From positions 115,944 to 179,943 of the forward strand of contig CAVLDO010000001.1 of the NCBI GenBank assembly GCA_963662035.1: 64,000 nucleotides of DNA, read 5' to 3'. Each line of letters begins with the position of its first letter. Within the stretch, counting starts at the first letter, position 1. Origin of the DNA: Equibacterium sp963662035. GTDB lineage: Bacteria > Bacteroidota > Bacteroidia > Bacteroidales > UBA932. Of this stretch, positions 45,150 through 54,798 are shown one piece after another. Both the position numbers and the translations under genes were made by a program. Under the pieces are notes generated by a model. The model ran no database searches. It was not told the DNA's origin and saw nothing but the letters and a program-made list of their open reading frames with translations.

Positions 45150-45443
45150 TTATACTGTCTTCTCTATGTTCCAGACAAAGGCGCGCACGCCCACCTGCGG
45201 ATTGCGCATGTCCAGCTTGCGCACGGTCAGCAGCAGCTCGTCCACCTTGTCGTCTTCCACCACCGTCATCACTGCAGAGTTCATCTCGGGCCAGGCGTGG
45301 GTTCCGCGGCGGGGTTCGCCGCCGTTGGTTCCGCGCCCCTGCACCTGCTCGAACAGGGTGAAGCCGGCAATCTTGAGTTCGTCCAGCAGATATTCCACAC
45401 GGGCTGTGTTTGACTGGTTAAATATAATAAAAACCGCTTTCAT
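45150..45443 (-). CDS. PG0541-like, PII-type small protein associated with an RND transporter
   Basis: A 97-aa protein with a ferredoxin/PII-like alternation: MKAVFIIFNQSNTARVEYLL, a loop rich in Gly (GRGTNGGEPRRGTHAWPEMN), then SAVMTVVEDDKVDELLLTVRKL. It resembles the small protein that follows the PG0538-PG0540 type efflux genes of Porphyromonas. It starts 3 bp after the RND permease gene, which supports a role in controlling or assisting that pump. No catalytic residue is apparent. Confidence 0.72.
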   Translation of the reverse strand: MKAVFIIFNQSNTARVEYLLDELKIAGFTLFEQVQGRGTNGGEPRRGTHAWPEMNSAVMTVVEDDKVDELLLTVRKLDMRNPQVGVRAFVWNIEKTV

Positions 45444-45446
45444 AGA

Positions 45447-48400
45447 CTATTTTGTTTGAGATTCGGCATTGGGGTCGATTTGCAGGAAGATGAACTCCTT
45501 GCGTTGTTTCTCTTCGTTTGCGCGCTCTCCGTGGCGGCTGAGTATCGCGTAGAACACGGGCACCACCACCAAGGTAATCACCGTGGACACCAGCAGACCG
45601 CCTATCACAACGATACCCATAGGGCGCCACATCTCGCTGCCCTCGCCGGTGCTCAATGCCATAGGGAGCATACCCAGCAGGGTCGTGAGAGCGGTCATAA
45701 GCACAGGGCGCAGACGGCTGTGTCCGGAACGGACAATCGCCTCGTTCAGCTCCAGGCCTCGGTCGCGCATAAGATTGATGTAGTCCACCAGCACGATACC
45801 GTTCTTTACCACGATACCGGTAAGCATTATGCCTCCCAGAGCGCCGATGATATCGAGCGAAGTGCCGGTGATAAGCAGCGCCACAATCACGCCCGTCACC
45901 GCAAACGGGATGGAGAGCATAATGATGGCCGGCTTGCTGAAAGAGCCGAACTGCGATGCCATCACCACATAGATCAGCATCAGAATCAGGCAGAGCAGCA
46001 TCACCATATTGCCGAAAGTCTCCTGCTGGTCTTCGTAGTCGCCGGCAAGGACGTAAGTGACGCCGTTGGGCATATTGATGCCATGCATAACCTCCTGCAC
46101 CTGTTCTGCCAGTTCGCCCAGCGAAATGTTGTAGGGGGTCACGCTGACGCTTACATAGCGCTGACGGCTCTTGCGCTCGATCTTGGGGGGCGCAAAATAT
46201 TCGCTCACGGTGGCTATCTCGCCCAGCTTGACCTTGCCGCCCGCAGGGGTGGGGATTGTCAGGTCAAGGATGTCGGAGATGCTGTTGCGGTTCTCCTCCT
46301 TGAGGCGCAGCACGATGTCATACTCGTCGCCGTCCTCCTTGAGGTAGCTCACGGTGAGACCGTTCACGCGGTTGCGGACATAAGTGGAGACTGCGGAGGA
46401 GCTGAGCCCGAGGGCCGACACCTTCTCCTTGTCCACCACCACATTCAGCTCGGGGCGGTCCTTGTCGCGGCTTATCTTGATGTCGCGTGCACCTTTGATT
46501 TTCTCGCTTATTGTGCGGCTGACCTCCGAAGCCACTATGTTGGTGGCGTCGAAGTCGTAGCCGTAAATCTCCACATCCACGGTGGAGGCGCCGCTGCCGG
46601 TGCCCATACCGCTGGAGACCACGCACTGGTAGCGGACTACCTCGGGATATTTGGCGATCTCTTCACGCAAGACCTCGGCAATCTCGAAGATGCTGCGCTC
46701 GCGCTCCCTCTTCTTGACGCACACCACAGTCATCGAGATGGTGCTGTTGGTGGTGGAACTGAAGAGGGCCGAGACGCCGCTGTCGTCGTTGGTGCCGGCG
46801 GTGGTGGCCACGCGCTCCATCTCGGGCACAAGCTCGTGGAAACGGGCCTCCAGGGCACGGGCCGTCTTGAGGGTCTGCTCTATCTTGGTGCCGTTCTGCA
46901 GCTCGATGTTCACGCTGATGCGGTTGTTGTCGCTCTGCTGCATAAAGTCGGTGCCGATGGAGCCGTTGAACACGAATATCAGCGACCCCAGAAAAAGCAA
47001 GGCCGTGAATATCAGAGTGCCGGCCTTGTGCCTGAGGCAGAAGTTCAGCACCTTTGCATAGAAGTTGTCGATCTTGTCCAGCATCGCCACTACGATGCGT
47101 TTGTACCAGCCCTTCTTCTCGTCTATCTGTATCAGGCGGCCCTTCTCGTCCACCTCGACCTTGCGGGCCTTGAGCATTTTGGAGGCAAGCATAGGGGTCA
47201 GGGTGATTGCCACCACGGCCGACATTGCCACCACGATGGTCACGATCCAACCCAGCTCCCTGAACAGCATACCCGCCATACCGGTGAGCAGGGTCAGGGG
47301 GATGAACACCGCCGCAATCACAAGCGTGGAGGCGATGACAGAGATCCACACCTCGTTGGTGGCGTAGATTGCCGCCTCACGCGGCGAAGCCCCCCTGTCT
47401 ATATGTTTGGTGATGTTCTCCAGCACCACGATGGCGTCGTCCACCACCATACCGATGGCCACGGTGAGCGAGCTAAGCGAGATAATGTTGAGCGAACTGC
47501 CGGAAGCCCAGAGGTAGATGAAGCCCACCACCAGCGTGATGGGGATGGTGACCGCGATGATGAAGGTGGTGCGCCACTGCCCCAGGAAGAAGAATACCAC
47601 CAGCACCACAAACAGCAGCGCATAGGCGATGGACTCCTCCAGGGAGTAGATCGAATCCTCGATTTCTTCAGAAGTATCGTATAGCACCATAATCTCGATG
47701 TCCTGGGGGAGGGTCGACTTTAGCCGGGCCATCTCCGCGCGCACATCGCGGCAGATCTTCACGGTGTTGGCATCGGTCTGCTTGGTGATGCGCAGGCTCA
47801 CGCCGTCGCGGCCGTTGATCTTCTCGTCGAGCGAGAGATCCTTGATGGTGTCGCGCACGGTGGCCACATCCTTCACGAACACCTTGCGGCCGTCGGCTGT
47901 GGTGGTCACCACAATGTCCTCGATTTCGCTGCTCTGCACGTACTCGCTGCGGATCTGCAGGTTGTACTGCTCCTTTTCCATCTTGACCACACCGCCCGTC
48001 ACGTTGATGTTGTTGCTGCTGACGGCCGTGCCGATTGTCTCCATCGGGATTCCGAAGGCATCCAGCTTGGTCTGGTCCACATCAATGTAGACATATCGCT
48101 CTGGGGCGCCGGAAATGGAGATGTTGCCGATACCGTCCACGCGGTTCAGCTGGGGCACCATCTGGTCGTTCAGAATCTTTTCAAGGCCGGGGTAACTCTC
48201 CTTTGCGGTGATGGAATAGGTCAGCACCGGCATTGAGGAGGAGTTGAACTTGAATATGTAGGGGTTGGTGCAGCCCGTGGGGAGGTTGTCTTTGAGCATA
48301 TCCACATATGAGCGGATATCGTTCACCGCCTCGTTCATATCGGACCCCCACTCCATCTCCAGCATAACCATAGAGTAGTTGTCCTTGGATGTGGAGGTAA

Positions 48401-48638
48401 GCTTCTTGAGGTGGTCAACCGAGTTGAGGCTGTTCTCTACCAACTTGGTGACGTTGGCCTCCACTTCTGAGGCGCTGGCACCCGGGTAGGTGGTCATCAC
48501 CGTAATGTAGGGCGGGTCCATCTGGGGGAAGCGGTCGATCGGGAGCTGCATAAACGCAAAGATGCCGATCACGACCACCGCCACATACACGAGGATCGTC
48601 GTTACGGGATTGTCAATCGCTGATTTATAAATACTCAT
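45447..48638 (-). CDS. RND efflux permease (AcrB/HAE1-like)
   Basis: The inner-membrane proton-driven pump of a tripartite exporter, 1063 aa with 12 expected membrane helices. The N-terminus is SIYKSAIDNPVTTILVYVAV, followed by YPGASASEVEANVTKLVENSL. The proton-relay region appears in TM4 as LTVAIGMVVDDAIVVLENI with paired Asp residues near 404. The second half has AIIMLSIPFAVTGVIVALL, GGIMLTGIVVKNGIVLVDYIN and SGHSRLRPVLMTALTTLLGMLP. It is encoded between the fusion protein and the PG0541-like gene. Its exported substrate is unknown. Confidence 0.95.
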   Translation of the reverse strand: MSIYKSAIDNPVTTILVYVAVVVIGIFAFMQLPIDRFPQMDPPYITVMTTYPGASASEVEANVTKLVENSLNSVDHLKKLTSTSKDNYSMVMLEMEWGSDMNEAVNDIRSYVDMLKDNLPTGCTNPYIFKFNSSSMPVLTYSITAKESYPGLEKILNDQMVPQLNRVDGIGNISISGAPERYVYIDVDQTKLDAFGIPMETIGTAVSSNNINVTGGVVKMEKEQYNLQIRSEYVQSSEIEDIVVTTTADGRKVFVKDVATVRDTIKDLSLDEKINGRDGVSLRITKQTDANTVKICRDVRAEMARLKSTLPQDIEIMVLYDTSEEIEDSIYSLEESIAYALLFVVLVVFFFLGQWRTTFIIAVTIPITLVVGFIYLWASGSSLNIISLSSLTVAIGMVVDDAIVVLENITKHIDRGASPREAAIYATNEVWISVIASTLVIAAVFIPLTLLTGMAGMLFRELGWIVTIVVAMSAVVAITLTPMLASKMLKARKVEVDEKGRLIQIDEKKGWYKRIVVAMLDKIDNFYAKVLNFCLRHKAGTLIFTALLFLGSLIFVFNGSIGTDFMQQSDNNRISVNIELQNGTKIEQTLKTARALEARFHELVPEMERVATTAGTNDDSGVSALFSSTTNSTISMTVVCVKKRERERSIFEIAEVLREEIAKYPEVVRYQCVVSSGMGTGSGASTVDVEIYGYDFDATNIVASEVSRTISEKIKGARDIKISRDKDRPELNVVVDKEKVSALGLSSSAVSTYVRNRVNGLTVSYLKEDGDEYDIVLRLKEENRNSISDILDLTIPTPAGGKVKLGEIATVSEYFAPPKIERKSRQRYVSVSVTPYNISLGELAEQVQEVMHGINMPNGVTYVLAGDYEDQQETFGNMVMLLCLILMLIYVVMASQFGSFSKPAIIMLSIPFAVTGVIVALLITGTSLDIIGALGGIMLTGIVVKNGIVLVDYINLMRDRGLELNEAIVRSGHSRLRPVLMTALTTLLGMLPMALSTGEGSEMWRPMGIVVIGGLLVSTVITLVVVPVFYAILSRHGERANEEKQRKEFIFLQIDPNAESQTK

Positions 48639-48652
48639 CCCTTCAAAATCTG

Positions 48653-49672
48653 TTAGTTGGCTTTGGAAATGTTAAGGTGAATGCCGTCCACAAGCTTTTC
48701 TGCGCCGGTGGTCACGACCTCGACACCCTCCTTTATCTCATCTGCAATAACCTCGATGCGGTCGTCGTAGCGCTCGCCCACCTGCACAAACACGCGCTTG
48801 GCCACGCCGCCGTCGTTGATGAAGACATAGCGGTCATTGGCACCCGTGAGCTTCTGAACCGACTGATAAGGCACCAGCAGAGCGGTGCTCCTGCCCAGCT
48901 CAAGCGAGGTGTGGGCATACATTCCGGGGCGGAGACGCTCGTCGCCGTTGGGGATGCGCACCTTCACGTTGAAGGTGTGGGTGGAGGCGTCGATTGTAGG
49001 ATAGACTATCTCGATGGTTGCGGGGAACACGGTGTCGGGATAGATGTCGGAGCGGATGTTCACCTTCATCCCCGCCTTAACCACGGGGTAGTAGGTCTCG
49101 GGAATCGCCATCAGCGCCTTGAGAGTGTTCACCTGGGTCAGCTCCAGAATGGCCTGGCCGCTGTACAGCTCGCCGTCCTCATAATTCTTGGCAGAAATCA
49201 CGCCGGGGAACTGCGCCTTTACAAAGGTATTGGACTCGAGAAACTTGAGGTTCTCCTCGGTCTGGTCGTAGCTCAGCTTGGTCTGGTCGTAGGTCTGCTG
49301 GGAGACCGCTCCGGAGGCCACCAATGTCTCCATACGGCTCAGCTCCAGCGCCAGGTTGGCAAAACTAAGTTTGGTGGTATTGTACTGCTGCTGGTCCATC
49401 CGCACCAGATTGGCACCGCGTGCCACGCGGGAGCCCACTTCCACGTAGATGTGCTCTATGCGTCCGGTCACGCTGGGGGCGACGCTCATTTTTTCGTAGC
49501 CCTCGAGCGTGGTGGCGACATCTATCGTGCGCATCACCTCGCTGGGGGCGAGAATGGTGGTCTCCACCAGTTCTGCGCGCTCTGCAGGGGCCGCCGCCTC
49601 CCGGCTCTGCTGTTTGCAGGATACTGCGGCAAGGGTCAGCGCGCAAGCCGTCAAAACAAAAATTTTCTTCAT
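48653..49672 (-). CDS. RND efflux periplasmic adaptor (membrane fusion protein)
   Basis: A 339-aa adaptor lipoprotein with signal peptide ending at LAAVSC. The barrel-sandwich half motif MSVAPSVTGRIEHIYVEVGSRV lies near 61-82, a helical hairpin follows (LSFANLALELSRMETLVASG to QTEENLKFL), then the second half motif AQFPGVISAKNYEDGELYSGQ and the beta-barrel. It bridges the permease and the TolC-type channel encoded 14 and 13 bp away. Confidence 0.93.
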   Translation of the reverse strand: MKKIFVLTACALTLAAVSCKQQSREAAAPAERAELVETTILAPSEVMRTIDVATTLEGYEKMSVAPSVTGRIEHIYVEVGSRVARGANLVRMDQQQYNTTKLSFANLALELSRMETLVASGAVSQQTYDQTKLSYDQTEENLKFLESNTFVKAQFPGVISAKNYEDGELYSGQAILELTQVNTLKALMAIPETYYPVVKAGMKVNIRSDIYPDTVFPATIEIVYPTIDASTHTFNVKVRIPNGDERLRPGMYAHTSLELGRSTALLVPYQSVQKLTGANDRYVFINDGGVAKRVFVQVGERYDDRIEVIADEIKEGVEVVTTGAEKLVDGIHLNISKAN

Positions 49673-49685
49673 ATATCGTTTTGTA

Positions 49686-50990
49686 TTATTTATTCAAAAG
49701 TTTTTCAAGGGCGATCTGTGCATTCAGAAAATCCATTATCGACTGCACGTAAGAACTCTGCGCGGTAATGAGGTTGGTGGCCGTGTTGGTCAGATCCAGG
49801 GCGGAGGAGTAGCCCTGCTCGTAGCGGAGCGAGATGTTGTCGAACACGCGCTGCGTGACATCGATGTTCAGCTTCTGCGTGTTGTAGGTCTCGTATGCAG
49901 AACTCAGGTTGTAGCAGAGCTGGCTGTGCTGCACCTTGAGCGACTGCTCGGTGTCGTGCAGGGTGTTCTGCTGCTTCTCGTAGGAGAGGCGGGCCGCCTC
50001 TATCTGCTTGTTCTGCTGCAGGGAGCTGAACAGGGGCACCGAAATGGTCACGCCCACCATATTAGGCGGGGTCATATTCATTGTTTTTTCATCGCTCAGA
50101 TACTCCTTGAGGCTGTACTGGTGATATGCCGAGAGCGTGGGGGTGGTGGCCATCTTGGCCGCCGCCAGCTGCTTTTTTGAAAGTTCGGCGCTCTTGCTGG
50201 CCAGCTGCCAGGAATAGTTGCGGCTGAGGTCGAACTGCTCTCCCAGCAGATCCGAATAACTCTCAAGCGACATCAGCGCATCCAGTGGGTCTGTGAGCCG
50301 TATTTTTGTATTGACATCCACATCCAGCAGCAGGCGGAGAGAGTTGTAGGTCGCCTCCAGGGAGCGGTTGGTGCTGGCTATACTGTTCTGCAGCTGCGCT
50401 ACCTGCACCGCAATCTGGTCGGCGGCCGTCTGCTCGCTGGCCCCCACCTTTACGGAGGTCATCGTCATATTGTAGAGACGGTCCAGGCAGTCCAGATTGT
50501 TTTGCAACAGACGCACGATTTCGTCTGACACGAGGGCGGAGAGGTAGAGGGTCTTGACCTGCGAAGTTATATCCTGCTCGCTCTGCGCCAGGGTGATGTC
50601 GGACATCTTGCGGGAAATGCCGCTTATCTGCGCGTTCACCAGCATCGCCCCGCTGAAGGCCACGCTGGTGCGGATGCCGACAGTGATGCTCGGCGGCATC
50701 TGGATGGTCATCCCGCCCAGATCCATCGCGTAGCCGCAATAGTCGGAATAATCGCCGCTGGCGGAGACCTGCGGCAGCATCGAGGCTATCGCGGCCCACT
50801 TGTTCGCCTGGGCTATTCTGATGTCCAATGCGGCGTTGGCGAGGGTGTTGTTGCGCTCTACCGCCATATCCGTCGCTTCCTTAAGCGATAGGGAGAGTGT
50901 TGTTTCTTGGGCAGAAACATTAAGGGCGGTGACTGTCGCTGCAAGCAGAATCTGCGCGGACAGCACCACCCTTTTGATGTTAAATGTCAT
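49686..50990 (-). CDS. TolC-family outer-membrane efflux protein
   Basis: The outer-membrane channel of the exporter, about 434 aa. A signal peptide (VVLSAQILLAATVTALNVSAQ) is followed by two long helical repeats: LSLKEATDMAVERNNTLANAALDIRIAQAN, and later LSAYHQYSL with IEAARLSYEKQQNTLHDTEQ. The C-terminal SALDLTNTATNLITAQSSYVQSIMDFL is typical. I start at the ATG at 50990 (MTFNIKRVV), which leaves a normal signal peptide. The GH2 gene ends 72 bp upstream; a separate promoter was not clear. Confidence 0.92.
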   Translation of the reverse strand: MTFNIKRVVLSAQILLAATVTALNVSAQETTLSLSLKEATDMAVERNNTLANAALDIRIAQANKWAAIASMLPQVSASGDYSDYCGYAMDLGGMTIQMPPSITVGIRTSVAFSGAMLVNAQISGISRKMSDITLAQSEQDITSQVKTLYLSALVSDEIVRLLQNNLDCLDRLYNMTMTSVKVGASEQTAADQIAVQVAQLQNSIASTNRSLEATYNSLRLLLDVDVNTKIRLTDPLDALMSLESYSDLLGEQFDLSRNYSWQLASKSAELSKKQLAAAKMATTPTLSAYHQYSLKEYLSDEKTMNMTPPNMVGVTISVPLFSSLQQNKQIEAARLSYEKQQNTLHDTEQSLKVQHSQLCYNLSSAYETYNTQKLNIDVTQRVFDNISLRYEQGYSSALDLTNTATNLITAQSSYVQSIMDFLNAQIALEKLLNK

Positions 50991-51062
50991 ATTCTTTTTT
51001 CCGATTAAACTGCACGTAGGTTGCAAAATGCATACCACAGCACAATCAAATCAGAATCCGAA

Positions 51063-52877
51063 TCAGTCGAATATGTGGCTCAAGCGCCGGTTGGCCTCCA
51101 CAAACCGCTCTTCGTCGAATTTCAGCACCTTGCGGTCGTAGGTATAAATGCCGTTAATCTCCGACTCGCAGTCGGTGGTCTGGGTGTAGATTGCGCCCGC
51201 AATATCCTTGTCATCCACACTCCTTAGAATCTGGCGCACCAGAGCGATATATTTGTCGGTGAGGGTCTTGCTGTCGCCGATCTTGCGGTAGCCCCAGCCG
51301 TCTTCGCACCAGGTATGCTCGGGGACGCTGAGTCCCAGGCCGCCGTATTCGCCCATCACCACAATAAAGTCCTTGCGCGGCGTCTGGCCGGGAAGCGGGG
51401 TTTCGGAATAGTTGTGGAAGTCAATCACATCTCCGCCGGGGTAGAAATTGCCGCCGCTTGCTGCGTTCACCAGACGGGTCGGGTCTTTTAGCTTGGTGGC
51501 TGTGGCCACCTCAACGGTGTTGAACTGCCCCCAGGCCTCGTTGAAGGGAACCCACATTATGATGCAGGGGTGATTGTGCAGCTGGCTCATTATGCCGTCC
51601 CAGTCTTTTTGATACTGCTTGATACTCTCGGCGCAGCGCAGTGTGTCGCTCCCGGGCAGCGGAAGTGGTTTGTCGTAGGGGGTGACCCACTTGGGGCTTG
51701 CGCCGTAGTCGCCGGAGGGCATATCCTGCCATACCATCACGCCCAGGCGGTCGCAATGGTAGTACCAGCGGTCGGGCTCCACCTTCATGTGCTTGCGGAT
51801 GGTGTTGTAGCCCAGCTCTTTGGTGCGGCGGATGTCAAATTCCAGCGCCTCATCGCTGGGGGCGGTGTACAGACCATCGGGCCACCAGCCCTGATCAAGC
51901 AGACCGTTGGAGAATATCGGCTTGTTGTTGAGAGCGATGCGCAGCTTGCCAAAGCTGTCGTAGTTGGCGGAAACCTTGCGCATGGCGGCATAGCTTGTCA
52001 CCTCGTCCACCTTTTTGGAGCCGTCGCGCACCACAATCTTGAAGTCGTAGAGGAAGGGGTCGTCGGGGCTCCAGAGCTTGGGAGCCTTGAGCTTTATGTT
52101 GATGTTGCTGCCGGCAGCCCCTTTGCCGGAGGCCACCTGGCTCTTGCCGTCGTAGATTTTCACCTCAACCTCCCCTCTGCCGGTGGATGTGGCGGCGTTC
52201 ACCGTAAAGGTGTTCAAGTCCAGATAAGGGGTGATCTTGAGATTCTCGATATGTGTCTCCGACACCGGCTCCAGCCAGATTGTCTGCCAGATGCCGCTCA
52301 CGGGACTGTAGAAGATGCCGCCGTTGTCGACCCGCTGCTTGCCGATGGCATGATAGTCGCCGTCGGTGCGGTCGGTCACAGTGATCTTTATCTCGTTCTC
52401 GCCCTTCTTGAGGTATTCGGTGATATCTTCGCTGATGGCGGTAAAACCACCTTTGTGCTTGCGCACATACTCGCCGTTGACCTCAATCTCACTGATGCAG
52501 TCGATGCCGCCGCAGTTGAGCAGCACGTGTTGCTTGAGATATCCGGAGGGCAGATCCACGGTGGTCTTGTAAACTATCACAGAGTCGGCGCCGAGCCTCT
52601 CTCCCACGCCGGAAAGGGCGCTCTCTACGGGGAATGGAACCAGAATTTTGCCGGAGCTCAGTCTGGTCTTGTAGTCCCAGAAGCCGTTGAGGTTGATCCA
52701 CTTTGCGCGAACCATCTGCGGACGGGGATATTCGGGAAGGACATTGCCCGGGTCCAGATTTTCCCCCCATTCTGTGAGAATATGGTCTCCCGCAGGCTGC
52801 CAGTCATAGGTCTGTGCGGTTTCTTTGCAGGCTGCTGCCACAAGCAAGGCAGAGAGAAGTGCAAGATATTTCTTCAT
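51063..52877 (-). CDS. Glycoside hydrolase family 2 lipoprotein
   Basis: A 604-aa exported enzyme with signal peptide ending at LLVAAAC. The N-terminal sugar-binding jelly roll (WINLNGFWDYK near 60, VESALSGVG, VLLNCGGIDCISEIEVNGE) is followed by an immunoglobulin-like domain and a TIM barrel. RRTKELGYNTIRKHMKVEPD and the acid/base region NHPCIIMWVPFNEAWGQF (Glu near 446) are clear, and the probable nucleophile lies in VVMGEYGGLG near 504. The family includes beta-galactosidases, beta-mannosidases and beta-glucuronidases; this length and lack of a C-terminal domain do not settle which. Confidence 0.9.
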   Translation of the reverse strand: MKKYLALLSALLVAAACKETAQTYDWQPAGDHILTEWGENLDPGNVLPEYPRPQMVRAKWINLNGFWDYKTRLSSGKILVPFPVESALSGVGERLGADSVIVYKTTVDLPSGYLKQHVLLNCGGIDCISEIEVNGEYVRKHKGGFTAISEDITEYLKKGENEIKITVTDRTDGDYHAIGKQRVDNGGIFYSPVSGIWQTIWLEPVSETHIENLKITPYLDLNTFTVNAATSTGRGEVEVKIYDGKSQVASGKGAAGSNINIKLKAPKLWSPDDPFLYDFKIVVRDGSKKVDEVTSYAAMRKVSANYDSFGKLRIALNNKPIFSNGLLDQGWWPDGLYTAPSDEALEFDIRRTKELGYNTIRKHMKVEPDRWYYHCDRLGVMVWQDMPSGDYGASPKWVTPYDKPLPLPGSDTLRCAESIKQYQKDWDGIMSQLHNHPCIIMWVPFNEAWGQFNTVEVATATKLKDPTRLVNAASGGNFYPGGDVIDFHNYSETPLPGQTPRKDFIVVMGEYGGLGLSVPEHTWCEDGWGYRKIGDSKTLTDKYIALVRQILRSVDDKDIAGAIYTQTTDCESEINGIYTYDRKVLKFDEERFVEANRRLSHIFD

Positions 52878-52894
52878 ATAGGTTTTAAATTATC

Positions 52895-52936
52895 TATAAA
52901 AAATAAAAGATTAGTTGCAAAACTAATCTTTTATTT
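52895..52936 (-). terminator. Intrinsic terminator of the rpsB-tsf unit
   Basis: A perfect 16-bp AT-rich stem (52901-52916 with 52921-52936) closes a four-base loop (GCAA on the plus strand). On the minus strand it is followed by a T-rich run (52903-52895). It starts 21 bp after the tsf stop codon. Confidence 0.85.
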
Positions 52937-52956
52937 TCAAATATGTAACTGTCAGT

Positions 52957-53952
52957 TTAGTCGCTCAGTGAGAAACGGCAGAAAGCCACAACCTTTGCCT
53001 CGGAGTCAACGCTCTTGATATAATCTTTCACGCTGATCTTGTCTCCCATCACAAACTCCTGATTCTCAAGAGTCTGCTCTTTGAAGAACTTGGCCAGGCG
53101 GCCCTTGGCGATGTTCTGGATCATACCTTCGTTGAGGTTCTCGGCCTGAGTCTTGGACACGGTTGCGATAATCTCGCGTGCCTGGGCTGCCTGAGCCTCG
53201 GTAAGCCAACCTTTTGCGGTGTTGGATGCGATATGGTCCTCGCTGTCGCAGTGCGCCGGGTTGATGCCGGCTTTCTTGAGGGCGTTGTCCACAGCCTTGC
53301 GGATCTGCTCCTCGCGGGTCTTCTCCACTGCAATCTCCATCTCCTGCTTAACCACGTTCTCGGGAACGTGAGCCTCGTCTACGGCAACAGGTTTCATAGA
53401 GGTGACCTGCATTGCGACGTGCTTTGCAAGATCGGCAGAAACCTCCTTGTTGAAGGCCACGATTGCGCCGTCCTTGTGGGTGAAGTGCACGTATGCACCG
53501 ATATACTCACCCTTGAGACTTGCGTAGTAGGCGATTGTGTGCTTTTCGCCACATTTGCCGGTCTGCTCCATAACGGCCTCGGAAACGGTTTGTCCGTTGG
53601 CCATCTTGACAGCCTCAAGAGCTTCCTTGCTCTCGGGGAGCGCTTCGATAGCGGCGTTGGCTATCGACTCTGCAAGGGTCTTGAACTCGGCGGTAGCCGA
53701 CACGAAGTCGGTCTCGCAGCCGAGGCTGACCAGAATTGCGGTCTTGTTGTCGGGAGAAATCTTTGCGATGACTGCACCTTCGGTGGTCTCGCGGTCTGCG
53801 CGCTTTGCAGCAACAAGCTTACCTTTCTCGCGGATGATTTCCTGTGCGCGGGCGAAATCGCCCTCGGCCTCTACAAGGGCCTTCTTGCAGTCCATCATAC
53901 CTGCGCCGGTCATCTTGCGCAGCTTGGCTACATCTACTGCTTTAATTTCCAT
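52957..53952 (-). CDS. tsf: Elongation factor Ts
   Basis: The nucleotide exchange factor for EF-Tu, 331 aa. The N-terminal UBA-like part has AVDVAKLRKMTGAGMMDCKKAL (residues 5-26), then LVSLGCETDFVSATAEFK in the core near 74-92, and the dimerisation and C-terminal modules. It is longer than the E. coli protein, as in other Bacteroidales. It lies 27 bp after rpsB. Confidence 0.97.
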   Translation of the reverse strand: MEIKAVDVAKLRKMTGAGMMDCKKALVEAEGDFARAQEIIREKGKLVAAKRADRETTEGAVIAKISPDNKTAILVSLGCETDFVSATAEFKTLAESIANAAIEALPESKEALEAVKMANGQTVSEAVMEQTGKCGEKHTIAYYASLKGEYIGAYVHFTHKDGAIVAFNKEVSADLAKHVAMQVTSMKPVAVDEAHVPENVVKQEMEIAVEKTREEQIRKAVDNALKKAGINPAHCDSEDHIASNTAKGWLTEAQAAQAREIIATVSKTQAENLNEGMIQNIAKGRLAKFFKEQTLENQEFVMGDKISVKDYIKSVDSEAKVVAFCRFSLSD

Positions 53953-53979
53953 CTCGATAGAAGTTTTCTCGGTTAATAA

Positions 53980-54798
53980 TTACTCTGCAGTCTCTTCTGC
54001 CTTGGGTGCCTCCTCTGCGGCCTCTGCCTTGTGGGCTGCACGGCGGGGACGCACCTTCTTTGCGCGCGCCTCGTCATCGTCGCCCTGCTCGGCCTCCTTG
54101 TCCTTGTCCATCTGGCGCTCTGCAAGTCCCTCGGCGATTGCGGCGCAAACTGCATCCATCACGATGGAGATGGATTTTGCGGCATCGTCGTTTGCCGGTA
54201 TTACATAATCAATGTTTGTGGGATCGCAACAAGTATCAACCATTGCGAATACCGGGATGTTGAGGCGGTTGGCCTCTTTGACCGCGTTGATTTCCTTCTG
54301 GACGTCGACTACGAAGAGTGCGGAGGGAAGGCGTGCGAGATCCTTGATGGAACCGAGGTTCTTTTCGAGTTTGGCCTTCTGACGGTCGATCTGCAGACGC
54401 TCGCGCTTTGCCAGAGTGTCGTAGGTGCCGTCTTCCTTCATCTTGTCGATGTTGGTCATTTTCTTGACAGCCTTGCGGATGGTGGGGAAGTTGGTGAGCA
54501 TACCGCCTGCCCAACGCTCTGTTACATAAGGCATATTCACTGAAAGCGCCTTTTCTGCAACGATATCCTTGGCCTGTTTCTTGGTGGCTACGAAGAGCAC
54601 TTTGCGGCCCGAACGGGCAAGCTGCTTGAGTGCTGCTGCAGCCTCATCTATTTTAACTACCGTCTTATGCAGGTCGATGATGTGGATCCCGTTCTTCTCC
54701 ATAAAGATGTACGGAGCCATTTTGGGATTCCATTTTCTCTTCTGGTGACCGAAGTGAACACCTGCATCAAGCAAGTCTTGGAAATTTGTTCTGGACAT
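53980..54798 (-). CDS. rpsB: 30S ribosomal protein S2
   Basis: A 272-aa S2 with the expected FQDLLDAGVHFGHQKRKWNPKM start, GIHIIDLHKTV, ERWAGGMLTNFPTIRKAV near 91-108, and VVDVQKEINAVKEANRLNIPV. The C-terminal 45 residues are a highly charged Lys/Arg/Glu/Ala tail (DKDKEAEQGDDDEARAKKVR) with likely disorder. A 192-nt stretch without a gene precedes it and may hold a regulatory leader. Confidence 0.97.
   Translation of the reverse strand: MSRTNFQDLLDAGVHFGHQKRKWNPKMAPYIFMEKNGIHIIDLHKTVVKIDEAAAALKQLARSGRKVLFVATKKQAKDIVAEKALSVNMPYVTERWAGGMLTNFPTIRKAVKKMTNIDKMKEDGTYDTLAKRERLQIDRQKAKLEKNLGSIKDLARLPSALFVVDVQKEINAVKEANRLNIPVFAMVDTCCDPTNIDYVIPANDDAAKSISIVMDAVCAAIAEGLAERQMDKDKEAEQGDDDEARAKKVRPRRAAHKAEAAEEAPKAEETAE

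Noticed and set aside
52878..52956. GH2 promoter embedded in the tsf terminator (TTTG in the loop, 19 bp, TATAGATA)
   Set aside because: The -7 part does not match TAnnTTTG; the similarity is likely chance in AT-rich sequence.
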